Positions 1-6,979 of a stretch of 64,000 nucleotides of DNA are shown here, piece after piece (the stretch's first letter is position 1; each line of letters begins with the position of its first letter). Origin of the DNA: Caldilineaceae bacterium (GTDB lineage: Bacteria; Chloroflexota; Anaerolineae; Caldilineales; Caldilineaceae); the NCBI GenBank assembly GCA_019637685.1, contig JAHBVF010000020.1, positions 1 through 64,000 on the forward strand, read 5' to 3'. The notes under the pieces were generated by a model. The model did not search any database. It had not been told where the DNA came from and saw only the letters and a list, made by a program, of their open reading frames with translations. The position numbers were made by a program, and so were the translations under genes.

Positions 1-288
1 GCTTGTCTCTCTCGTGGCTAGAGCGGCCTAATTGGCTAAAGTCGAGTAGTGATGGCTAATAGTGAAAGAAGCTGGACGCTGATTCACGCAGAGGAACGCA
101 GATTTTTTCTCTGGATCAGCGTCTATCTGCGTGAACCAGCGTCCCATTTTTTTGTTTCATCATCAGCCTGATCAGCACAGAATTAGGGAATTTACCGCAC
201 ACGTCATACACAGATAGACGGCGTACAGCTACTGTTTTTATTCACATTGCGGACTTGCGTATGTACCCAGACAACTGGGCAATGTCAA
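1..288. other. Non-coding stretch left of the flagellar terminator
   Basis: No convincing reading frame is visible between the window edge and the hairpin downstream of flgL. The stretch contains the inverted repeat annotated at 74-144. I recognise nothing else in it: no tRNA cloverleaf, no promoter pair and no homologous gene remnant. Confidence 0.6.
74..144. repeat. Intergenic inverted repeat, 19-bp arms
   Basis: The arms 74-92 (GGACGCTGATTCACGCAGA) and 126-144 are reverse complements with one mismatch in 19, separated by a 33-nt centre that contains partial echoes of the arms (AACGCAGAT, CAGCGTCTA). Transcribed in either direction it would fold into a long hairpin. No T-run follows closely enough for a simple terminator, so I treat it as a palindromic intergenic repeat, possibly a member of a dispersed family. 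Confidence 0.7.
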
Positions 289-341
289 ACAAAAGAGCCG
301 CCCGGCCAATCTCAGTGGGATTGGCCGGGCGGCTCTTTTGT
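289..341 (-). terminator. Terminator after flgL (perfect 22-bp stem)
   Basis: Positions 289-310 and 320-341 are perfect reverse complements, with a 9-nt loop. The core is GCCGCCCGGCC-rich and the arm ends are A/T-rich. On the minus strand the stem ends in CTTTTGTTTG, a reasonable terminator tail, 22 nt after the flgL stop. Because the arms carry A-runs and T-runs symmetrically, it could also stop transcription arriving from the left. Confidence 0.85.
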
Positions 342-362
342 ATACGCAATGTCGTTCTGGAA

Positions 363-1250
363 TCAGCGCAGATAGTCCATCAGACTGCGGGGCATAGCCC
401 TGGCCGAAGTGGCGAGAGTCATCTCATAGGCCTGCTCCTCTGCACTCATCTCAGCGATAGTCGCGGCCATGTCTGCATCCACCAGGCCACTGTACAACTG
501 CTTCAGGCCGACTTCCCGATCCTGTAGGCGAGCAGTCGTTCTGTCGATTCGTTGCATACGCGTTCCAACCGCGCTCTGAGATGCATACATGTCGGCATTG
601 ACCTCTTCACTCTGGCTGAGAAAAGCGCGCACCCCGTCCCGGTCATCGCTGGCCATCGCTTCCTGCAGTTCTTTCAAACGGGTTAAGCCATTGAGGATGC
701 CCCCATTTTTCCCAGCTACGCCGGTGATATTCACAGGCATTGTCTGGCCGATCTCCACCTGATGGCGAATCTCCTGATTATCGCCTTGATAGACGATGGC
801 ATTCCCCTGTTGCGAAAAAGGCTGTGTCCGCACCTGATGACCCGCAAAAAGATAGTATCCGCCCTGGTTGGTGTTGGCGATCGCCATGGCATTCTGCAGG
901 ACAGACTCCACTTCGCTGGTCATCGCGGCCACTTCATTTTCCGAATTGGAATCGCTGGCGGCCCGCAAGGCCAGATTACGGGCTGTAATCATCAGATCAT
1001 TGAAGCCTTCCAGCGCCACATCAGTGCCATTGAGCCAATCCCGGGTGGTTGCCAGATTGCTCACCTGGTTCTGCACCCCGCTTAGTTCGCTGGCCAACGT
1101 CATGGCCCGCTCCACATCAGCGGGGCTGTCGGACGAGCGCTGCAGACGGCGACCCGTGGCGACCTGCGTCTGGGCATCACCCAGCCGCTGCCTTCTCTCC
1201 TGCAGGTTATAGATTGAGTGATTGATAACCATTCGATCAGTAATGCGCAT
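363..1250 (-). CDS. flgL: Flagellar hook-filament junction protein FlgL (HAP3)
   Basis: This 295-residue protein is the second hook-filament junction protein, assembled between FlgK and the first flagellin. The N-terminal segment (about 1-40, MRITDRMVINHSIYNLQERR...) has the flagellin-like D0/D1 helix. The C-terminal 45 residues (ADMAATIAEMSAEEQAYEM... ending SLMDYLR) match the conserved terminal helix that forms the filament core. The length fits the family (about 300). It lies 15 nt after flgK and is the last gene before a strong terminator. In Bacillus flgL is followed by fliW and csrA; neither is present here. Confidence 0.93.
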   Translation of the reverse strand: MRITDRMVINHSIYNLQERRQRLGDAQTQVATGRRLQRSSDSPADVERAMTLASELSGVQNQVSNLATTRDWLNGTDVALEGFNDLMITARNLALRAASDSNSENEVAAMTSEVESVLQNAMAIANTNQGGYYLFAGHQVRTQPFSQQGNAIVYQGDNQEIRHQVEIGQTMPVNITGVAGKNGGILNGLTRLKELQEAMASDDRDGVRAFLSQSEEVNADMYASQSAVGTRMQRIDRTTARLQDREVGLKQLYSGLVDADMAATIAEMSAEEQAYEMTLATSARAMPRSLMDYLR

Positions 1251-1265
1251 AAATGCCTCTCTTCC

Positions 1266-2654
1266 CTATCGCCCCACCAGGCCCATTCGGTTGATGACCT
1301 GATCGAGCATTTCGTCTACCACATTGATAATGCGCGCCCCTGCCTGAAAGGCTTTCTCATAACTGAGCAGGTTGGCAACTTCCTCATCCATAGAAACACC
1401 ACTTACAGCCTGTCGTCGATCGGTTAAATGGTTGAAAACCATATCGCTGGATTCAAAGTTGTTATTGGCATGTTGAATTCGCAGCCCCAAATCAGTGACA
1501 GCACCGCGAAAAAAGCCGCTAATGGATACAGTGGGTGGATTGCCGCCCATAGACGGCTTGGTGGCAAGCTCAGCGATCTCCATGGCCACCGAAATGTTGC
1601 CAATGCTGTTGGGCTGGCTGCTGGTCGCCACTTTAGCAGGAGATGCCAGCAGCACAGGATTCACCGCAAATGTGGCCGCGTCTTCCCCCACAAAGAAATC
1701 AAGCCCCGTGGAACCATCCGTCCCAAAGCCGGCCTGATGCAACCCATTCACCTGATCCCGCAACCCCATAGCCAGATCGTCCAAATGCCCCAACACCCGG
1801 GGGATGGCGGTGGAACGCATATCCAGAATCCCCTTGAGTTGGCCGGATTTAACATCCACCGAACGCCCATTGGCAGACCAAATCGGTGTATCATTTTCGT
1901 CCATCTCAATGCCCCGCGCGCCGCCTTCGTCCACCAGCGCGTTGTTGCCGATGGTAATACGGGACATACCGCTATCGTCGAGGGACAGGCGAAAATCTAC
2001 AATATCCGAAAGCTCGAAAAACAGTTGATCCCGGCGCTGTTCCAGGGGAATGGCGCCGCCCGGTCCGCCATTGGTGGCATTGGCCTGAATAATTTGCTTA
2101 TTCAGATCGGCTACTTCGGCGGCAATCCCGTTGATACGCTGGGTTTTGGCCGTCACCTGACTGCGCAGATTGTCCTGAAGTTGCTGGATGAATGTCTGGG
2201 CTTCATTGATAGAAGAGGCCAATTGGTTTCCGCTTTGGAGCAGGGCAACCCGTGTCGCATCTTCCACAGGCAACACTGTCAAATCCTGCCAGGCTCCCCA
2301 AAAATCGTCCAATGCACTGTTGATGCCTGTGCCGCTCGGCTCGGTGAGGACTGATTCGATGTCCCGCAGCAGCTCTTCGGTGGTAGATGACTCCTGGCTG
2401 ATGCCCCGCTGGCGGCGCAATTGTTCGTCCACAAAGGGCGTGGCAAAGCGCATAATCCCCTGGGCATGGACGCCATTGCCCATTATCGGCGGGTTCTTCA
2501 CGCCGCTGGGGCCGCTCAGTTCACGAAAGTTGACACGCTGGCGTTGGTAGCCCGGCGTGTTTACGTTGGCGATATTCTGGCTGGTCACATCGATAGCCCG
2601 CTGATGGGTCATCAATGTGCTTATCCCAATTTGCAAACCGCTAATTAGCGTCAT
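1266..2654 (-). CDS. flgK: Flagellar hook-associated protein 1 FlgK (HAP1)
   Basis: FlgK caps the hook and forms the first junction ring. The N-terminus has the rod/hook signature (GISTLMTHQRAIDVTSQNI then ANVNTPGYQRQRVNF, about residues 9-43). The C-terminus has the matching family helix (SMDEEVANLLSYEKAFQAGA, then INVVDEMLDQVINRMG). At 462 residues it is shorter than the enterobacterial protein (about 545), and the missing length probably lies in the surface-exposed middle domains. It starts 3 nt after the flgN stop and is followed by flgL, so it belongs to the flgM-flgN-flgK-flgL unit. Confidence 0.93.
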   Translation of the reverse strand: MTLISGLQIGISTLMTHQRAIDVTSQNIANVNTPGYQRQRVNFRELSGPSGVKNPPIMGNGVHAQGIMRFATPFVDEQLRRQRGISQESSTTEELLRDIESVLTEPSGTGINSALDDFWGAWQDLTVLPVEDATRVALLQSGNQLASSINEAQTFIQQLQDNLRSQVTAKTQRINGIAAEVADLNKQIIQANATNGGPGGAIPLEQRRDQLFFELSDIVDFRLSLDDSGMSRITIGNNALVDEGGARGIEMDENDTPIWSANGRSVDVKSGQLKGILDMRSTAIPRVLGHLDDLAMGLRDQVNGLHQAGFGTDGSTGLDFFVGEDAATFAVNPVLLASPAKVATSSQPNSIGNISVAMEIAELATKPSMGGNPPTVSISGFFRGAVTDLGLRIQHANNNFESSDMVFNHLTDRRQAVSGVSMDEEVANLLSYEKAFQAGARIINVVDEMLDQVINRMGLVGR

Positions 2655-2657
2655 CGT

Positions 2658-3209
2658 TCAGATTCTCTGGTCTAGTTGGCTGGCCCGGATATCCCGGGTG
2701 GCTGGTCGGCCTGGATTGTAATGTTCGGCCGGATCGACGAACTGGCGGGTAAGCGCGGCAGCCAGTTGGATGTTTGTCTGCACCATTTGGGCATTGACTT
2801 TCTGCACAGAGCTGGCCCGATCCGCGCTGCGCTGTATGTCCCTGGAATGGGCGGCCAAACGCTCGGAATCGTCCTCGGGCAGGCGCTCCATCAGGCTGGC
2901 CAGATCAGTGGGAGAAGAGGTGGACGAAAGCACCTGGGCCAGGGAATCCACAGCCGCGCTCCGTTCCTCTTCCAGAAAAAAGAGCCTGCGCGCCAGATGG
3001 GCTTGGGTGAGTGAAGAACGCACAAAGTCGGAGCCGTTGCCCTTGCGTAGCGCGTCCTGCTGCTCTTGGGCGCAGTCGGCCAATTGCCGGCAGGTCTCTT
3101 CCTGGTCCGACAATATGCGACATAGCTGATCGATGTGGGCGAAACGATTCGCCGGACGGCCAGTAGAAGGTGCAGAAAACGAGGATACTCCGGGCATAGC
3201 AGACCCCAT
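2658..3209 (-). CDS. flgN: FlgN-like export chaperone for hook-associated proteins
   Basis: A predominantly helical protein of about 183 residues in the position of FlgN/YvyG, the cytoplasmic chaperone that delivers FlgK and FlgL to the export gate. The pattern (LCRILSDQEETCRQLADCAQ, then ARRLFFLEEERSAAVDSL) is the two-helix hairpin expected of PF05130-type proteins. Start choice is uncertain. I use the first ATG (3209); an ATG at 3197 preceded by GGGG and a TTG at 3218 are alternatives. It sits between flgM and flgK, which supports the assignment more than the weakly conserved sequence does. Confidence 0.8.
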   Translation of the reverse strand: MGSAMPGVSSFSAPSTGRPANRFAHIDQLCRILSDQEETCRQLADCAQEQQDALRKGNGSDFVRSSLTQAHLARRLFFLEEERSAAVDSLAQVLSSTSSPTDLASLMERLPEDDSERLAAHSRDIQRSADRASSVQKVNAQMVQTNIQLAAALTRQFVDPAEHYNPGRPATRDIRASQLDQRI

Positions 3210-3245
3210 GAACGTCAACTATTTTGCAACTGTTGTGCAGTAGCC

Positions 3246-3280
3246 AGCGATTGGCACAGAAAGCATCTGTGCCAATCGCT
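3246..3280 (-). other. Perfect 15-bp hairpin between flgM and flgN
   Basis: Positions 3246-3260 (AGCGATTGGCACAGA) pair exactly with 3266-3280 across a 5-nt loop. In the minus-strand transcript it falls after the flgM stop and before flgN. The following sequence is not T-rich, so it is unlikely to be a strong terminator. A partial terminator, RNase barrier or processing site that uncouples flgM dosage from flgN-flgK-flgL is an inference. Confidence 0.7.
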
Positions 3281-3331
3281 GACGTTGTTCTTATTTCTAT
3301 CCACACCCAGGCAAAAGATGCCGGGGTGGGA

Positions 3332-3628
3332 TTACTGCAGTTCGGAAAGGAGGGACGTAGCCAGCTTTTGCAGCGACACTTCGTAGGTATCGTTCTGCAC
3401 CTGCTGGCGCAGCAACGCCACCTTCTCCGACGAGGCTTCATCACCCCGTCCTATCTCCTGAAATACCTTATGCAGCAATTGGGCATTGGCCGAAAGCTCG
3501 ACTGAATCGCCCTCGTTTCGCTGCCCTGACTCCAGCCTGCCACCGACAGCACCCGCCGAACCGGTACGGTCAACCTGTTGCTTGTACAGATTTTGCAGAC
3601 TCTGGTTTTGCAATCCTGAAATTTTCAT
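3332..3628 (-). CDS. flgM: Anti-sigma-28 factor FlgM
   Basis: At 98 residues this has the size and design of FlgM, which binds sigma-28 (FliA) until it is exported through the completed hook. The N-terminal half is polar and probably disordered. The C-terminal half (DSVELSANAQLLHKVFQEIG, then LLRQQVQNDTYEVSLQKLATSLLSEL) matches the sigma-binding helices, including the usual SVELS start and the repeated hydrophobic spacing. An AGGAGG ribosome site lies just upstream of the ATG. It has a 123-nt upstream region with its own promoter candidate and lies in the usual flgM-flgN-flgK-flgL order. Confidence 0.88.
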   Translation of the reverse strand: MKISGLQNQSLQNLYKQQVDRTGSAGAVGGRLESGQRNEGDSVELSANAQLLHKVFQEIGRGDEASSEKVALLRQQVQNDTYEVSLQKLATSLLSELQ

Positions 3629-3670
3629 ATCATCCTCCTGAACACCCAGAGCAATATCCTCGTATGGGAT

Positions 3671-3733
3671 ATATCGGCAAAATTACTGTCTTTGAACAGT
3701 TCAATTTATCATCTAATTTGAAACCCGTTCAAA
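3671..3733 (-). promoter_or_regulatory. Candidate flgM promoter with two dyad sites
   Basis: On the minus strand GCCGATAT (3671-3678) matches the sigma-28 -10 consensus GCCGATAA in 7 of 8 positions. No good TAAA-type -35 sits at the standard spacing, so the promoter call is tentative. Just upstream are two dyads sharing GTTCAA half-sites: TTGAACAGTTCAA (3692-3704) and TTTGAAACCCGTTCAAA (3717-3733), with centres 27 bp apart. A regulator binding both would overlap or abut the promoter. Confidence 0.4.
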
Positions 3734-3751
3734 ACCCACCACTCAGAAATA

Positions 3752-4561
3752 CTATGTCCGGGGCAGTTCATTCGCCATGCCGTGAATCTGGTCGGCCAGA
3801 TTGAGCGCCCGCAGGCTCAGCGAATAGGTGCGTTGGGTGCGGAGCATTGTCACCATCTCTCGGCCCAAATCCACATTGCTGTTTTCCAGAAAACCGCTGA
3901 GCAGTATTCCCCTGCCCTCTTCACCTGGTGCGCCCAACTGGGCCTGACCGCTGACATCATTGGCAATAAAACCGTTCTGCCCCCCGTTTATCAGCCCGTC
4001 TGGATTATCAAACTGGGCGATTTCGATTGTGCCCAGCAGTAACGGTTCGTCGCCCGCCTGGGCAGGGCGGCCCAAAACCCGGCCACTGGCATCCACATAT
4101 GTCTCGGAGACATCGGCTGGAATTGTAATCGCAGGCGTCAAATAGTGCCCTTCGCTATTGACAAGACGACCATCTGCATCCTGGCGAAAATCGCCTGCGC
4201 GGGTGTAGCGCACCTGCCCATCTCCATTGACCACCTGAAAAAAGCCATCTCCGCTGATTGCCATGTGAAAGGGTTGTTCCGTGCGCTGCATTGTGCCCTG
4301 GGAAAAGATGTGGGTGGTTTCGGTGAGCAGCGTCCCCATTCCCTCCTGAATCACGTCCCCCGCCTGGGCAGTGACAAAGAGGCCCGCGTCATCTTCATTG
4401 AGCGTCACCTCTCGGATCACCGCCTGAAAACGGGACTGGCTGGCCTTAAAGCCAACGGTATTGTTGTTGGCAATATTATTGCTGAGCACTTCCATTGCGC
4501 GCTGTTGGCTATGCACGCCGCTCCCGGCTACGTTCCACAGTTGATTCAGACTGGCTGGCAT
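3752..4561 (-). CDS. flgG: Distal rod protein FlgG (flagellar basal-body rod)
   Basis: A 269-residue axial rod protein. The N-terminal helix carries the family signature (HSQQRAMEVLSNNIANNNTVGF, about residues 16-38), the centre has the FlgG/FlgF core (PFHMAISGDGFFQVVNGDGQ, RYTRAGDFRQDADGRLVN), and the C-terminus has the second coiled helix (LENSNVDLGREMVTMLRTQR ending MANELPR). It is paralogous to the next gene, 35 nt upstream. I assign FlgG here because of the TQRTYSLSLRALNLADQ helix and the ANxL ending; the FlgF/FlgG labels could be swapped. Confidence 0.82.
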   Translation of the reverse strand: MPASLNQLWNVAGSGVHSQQRAMEVLSNNIANNNTVGFKASQSRFQAVIREVTLNEDDAGLFVTAQAGDVIQEGMGTLLTETTHIFSQGTMQRTEQPFHMAISGDGFFQVVNGDGQVRYTRAGDFRQDADGRLVNSEGHYLTPAITIPADVSETYVDASGRVLGRPAQAGDEPLLLGTIEIAQFDNPDGLINGGQNGFIANDVSGQAQLGAPGEEGRGILLSGFLENSNVDLGREMVTMLRTQRTYSLSLRALNLADQIHGMANELPRT

Positions 4562-4596
4562 ACTCTACCTCCGAATTGTGCTTTCCGAACAGACGT

Positions 4597-5346
4597 CTAC
4601 ACCTCGCCCACAGACAATGCCTGATTCAGTGTCATATCCTGGGTCTGCAGCGACTTTTGACTGGCCTCATACAGACGCATGACCCGCATCATCTCCAGCA
4701 TCTGTATATTCTCGTCCACATTGCTGCCTTCCAGATAGCCCTGTTGCACCCGAACATTGGTGGCTGCCTGGGGCGCTGCCTCGGCTCGGAAGAGATTGCC
4801 ATTCTCCCGAATCAGCCCAGCGTTGTCGCCAAAAGCAGCCAAACCGAGACGACCCGCGGCCACGCCCCCGGCCACAAAAACCCCATCCGGGTTGACACCG
4901 ACAGGACCAGCAGCCAAAACCAGGGGCTGGCCGTTCTCGCCCAACACAAAGTGACCGTCTCGGTTGACAAGACGCCCCAGGCCGTCCCGGTGAAACGAGC
5001 CGTCCCGGGTATACCGTTCGCCCTCGTCGGTCTGCACGCGGAAGAAACCTTCGCCTTCCAGGGCTATGTCCAGAGGACGATCTGTTATTTGCAGCGTGCC
5101 CTGAGAAAAATCGATGATCTCTTCTGGGACCAGCAGGCCCTGCTCCAGGCCCCCGTCCAAGCCGCGAATCAGTGTGGCCGTATCGCCGTCATACTCACCC
5201 ATACGCTGGGTCTCGTATGCCTGGCGGCTGGTAAGAATCTGTTTGAAGCCCGCTGTCTGCAAATTTGATATATTATGGGCCAGACGGGTCTGGTGCATTG
5301 TGGCGGCACGCAGCGCGGATGTGGCCGTATAGATGCCTCTGATCAT
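4597..5346 (-). CDS. flgF: Flagellar rod protein FlgF/FlgG paralogue
   Basis: A 249-residue rod protein with the same plan as its neighbour: N-terminal helix (TMHQTRLAHNISNLQTAGFK), a central DIALEGEGFFRVQTDEGERY and RDGLGRLVNRDGHFVL core, and a C-terminal helix (LEGSNVDENIQMLEMMRVMR). It probably forms the rod segment just below FlgG. The start codon overlaps the stop of the LPxTG-bearing protein gene in ATGA (5343-5346), so the two genes are translationally coupled. I prefer FlgF because the C-terminus departs more from the FlgG pattern. Confidence 0.8.
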   Translation of the reverse strand: MIRGIYTATSALRAATMHQTRLAHNISNLQTAGFKQILTSRQAYETQRMGEYDGDTATLIRGLDGGLEQGLLVPEEIIDFSQGTLQITDRPLDIALEGEGFFRVQTDEGERYTRDGSFHRDGLGRLVNRDGHFVLGENGQPLVLAAGPVGVNPDGVFVAGGVAAGRLGLAAFGDNAGLIRENGNLFRAEAAPQAATNVRVQQGYLEGSNVDENIQMLEMMRVMRLYEASQKSLQTQDMTLNQALSVGEV

Positions 5347-6107
5347 TGGGCCTTCTCGGTTTTCTGCTGCGTGGCAGCCTCACTCGGAATCACCTGTGAG
5401 CGGACGGCTCTCTTCTGCGCATTCGTCAGGTGAAGCGTCCCGATCAACCCGACGGCTGCGAGCAGGGCAATGAGCAGCACTGTTGTGGGCGACGGCCCGG
5501 ACGATTGCGCACCGGTGATCGGGAGCAAGGCCGGCGCATCATTGCCCGAAAGAGGCAAGGCTTCGGCATTGGGCAAACGGCCAGCCAGGGCAATGTCGGG
5601 GCTGGGCTGGGAACCGATAGCCTGGGGGTTCTCCAAAGAGATAAGCACCCATAAAAAATTTTCCGAGTAGGGCAGACCGGGCATGGGCTGATCCAACGAA
5701 GCCGTGCCGTCGTTCTGATAAATCAGCGCGCCCACGGGCAGAAATCCACCGCCATCTTTTTCCAGCCAGGCGTAATAGCTGCTGCCGCTGGGGGGAGCAG
5801 GCAAATTTTGGGCCATCACCCGCACCTGTTCATCGTTGGAGGCGACAACGGCCACGCCACGTCCGCCCTCGGCAGCAGCCCAGGTGGTCTTGACAGGCAC
5901 GTGATCCAGAAAAATCTGAACAGGGATACCATTGGCACTGGCTCCATCGACCCAGGCCAACAGAAAAAGCAGGGCCAGCAGCATCACCAGCGTCCACTGT
6001 CCCAGGCCGCTGACAAGCGGAGCACCGCCCAGCAAAGGGTACTCCGCAGGGTTTTGATCTGATATCCGAGGCAATGTGCTGTATTTCATCGGGTTGTGAT
6101 TCTCCAT
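5343..6107 (-). CDS. Exported protein with RskA-C-like domain and LPITG tail
   Basis: A 254-residue protein whose role I cannot name. A signal/anchor helix lies at about 37-58 (VMLLALLFLLAWVDGASA). The 75-185 segment resembles the extracytoplasmic domain of RskA-type anti-sigma-K factors (YYAWLEKDGGGFLPVGALIY ... LISLENPQAIGSQPSPDIAL). LPITG occurs at 195-199, followed by a hydrophobic helix (209-227) and basic residues (K232, R233, R236), the layout of a sortase sorting signal. The tail after the helix is about 27 residues, longer than usual for sortase substrates. No cytoplasmic anti-sigma region precedes the membrane helix. It is coupled to flgF by a 4-nt overlap and heads the distal transcription unit after an internal terminator. 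Confidence 0.6.
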   Translation of the reverse strand: MENHNPMKYSTLPRISDQNPAEYPLLGGAPLVSGLGQWTLVMLLALLFLLAWVDGASANGIPVQIFLDHVPVKTTWAAAEGGRGVAVVASNDEQVRVMAQNLPAPPSGSSYYAWLEKDGGGFLPVGALIYQNDGTASLDQPMPGLPYSENFLWVLISLENPQAIGSQPSPDIALAGRLPNAEALPLSGNDAPALLPITGAQSSGPSPTTVLLIALLAAVGLIGTLHLTNAQKRAVRSQVIPSEAATQQKTEKAQ

Positions 6108-6161
6108 CGGGAAATAGCCACTCCATTTCTGGACACATCTTAGCCCACCAAGCCGGGAAAT

Positions 6162-6190
6162 TCCGTAAATTTATGAGGGGGGCTTGTCAA
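6162..6190 (-). promoter_or_regulatory. Weak promoter candidate for the distal flagellar unit
   Basis: An exact TTGACA (minus strand, 6185-6190) is followed after 17 nt by TACGGA (6162-6167), a poor -10 with 3 of 6 matches. The upstream terminator at 6226-6290 makes a promoter in 6108-6225 likely. This is the only -35-quality hexamer I see there. Confidence 0.3.
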
Positions 6191-6225
6191 AACCGCGTAA
6201 ACTCCGCCACGCTGCTGGCTACAAG

Positions 6226-6290
6226 AAAAAAAGAAAAAAATAACGCCCACACAGAGGCCGAAGTCAGACCGGGCCTGCACCTGTGGGCGT
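6226..6290 (-). terminator. Internal terminator after the SwrB-like gene
   Basis: ACGCCCACA (6243-6251) pairs with TGTGGGCGT (6282-6290), and an inner AGGCC/GGCCT (6255-6259/6272-6276) extends the structure. On the minus strand the hairpin is followed by a run of the type TTATTTTTTTC at 6226-6242. It separates fliA and the SwrB-like gene from the LPxTG protein-flgF-flgG genes. Confidence 0.85.
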
Positions 6291-6331
6291 GTTCAATGCT
6301 GGCTCAATTCTGCCGGTGAGGTTCGGACGAC

Positions 6332-6919
6332 TTAGCCGGCTACACTGTTGACGGCATCCTGAAAGCGAAGCAGGAGGCGCAACTCTTCGATACCAATACC
6401 AGTCTGACGGGCGATCTCCACCGGCGCGGTCTTGTCCATGGCCATGCGCAACGCGGTCAGATGGGGCGAGAGATCGGCTTCAGCCGCAGGCAAGGACTCG
6501 GCGGGGAAAGACTCCGCCGGGGAAGCCAGCACAGGGGCATTTTCCACAGAATTTTCCTGGGCAGGCGTGGGTACGGCTGACAGAGGCACTGTTTCAACAG
6601 CGTCCGAGACAGGCTTCGGGTCCATTTGCATGGACGGAAGATCAGTTTGAGTTTCTAATTCGCCAGAACGGGTGTTCGACAGGGACGGAGAGGCCATCAA
6701 CCCCTGATCCACCAGGGCTTGCAAACGATCCATTTCCTGATACAGATACTGGCTGGCCGCAAAAACCTCATCCACCATCTCCCCCACCAGAGACGCCTGC
6801 TGGGCCAGGTTGGCTGCAACTTCAGTCATACGGCGTTCGGTCTTTTGTGTTTGCCAATAGAACCAGCCAGCAGCAACGCCAGCGGCAAGAATGATAGAAA
6901 CGATCAGCAGGTTATCCAT
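6332..6919 (-). CDS. SwrB-like membrane protein downstream of fliA
   Basis: A 195-residue protein with one N-terminal membrane helix (about 3-22, LLIVSIILAAGVAAGWFYW), a coiled-coil-prone segment (about 25-72), a long low-complexity Pro/Glu/Ala linker, and a small C-terminal helix-turn-helix-like module (about 160-195, APVEIARQTGIGIEELRLLL). The C-terminal motif and topology recall DUF2802/DUF6115-type proteins and B. subtilis SwrB, encoded directly after sigD. Here too the gene follows the sigma-28 gene by 60 nt. SwrB promotes activation of the flagellar export apparatus; the same role here is inferred from position and layout, not strong sequence identity. Confidence 0.55.
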   Translation of the reverse strand: MDNLLIVSIILAAGVAAGWFYWQTQKTERRMTEVAANLAQQASLVGEMVDEVFAASQYLYQEMDRLQALVDQGLMASPSLSNTRSGELETQTDLPSMQMDPKPVSDAVETVPLSAVPTPAQENSVENAPVLASPAESFPAESLPAAEADLSPHLTALRMAMDKTAPVEIARQTGIGIEELRLLLRFQDAVNSVAG

Positions 6920-6979
6920 ACGAATTTCTCCTGGTATAAAGTGAGCGGCAGAAGGTGAACAACTTCAGTCATTCGCTGC

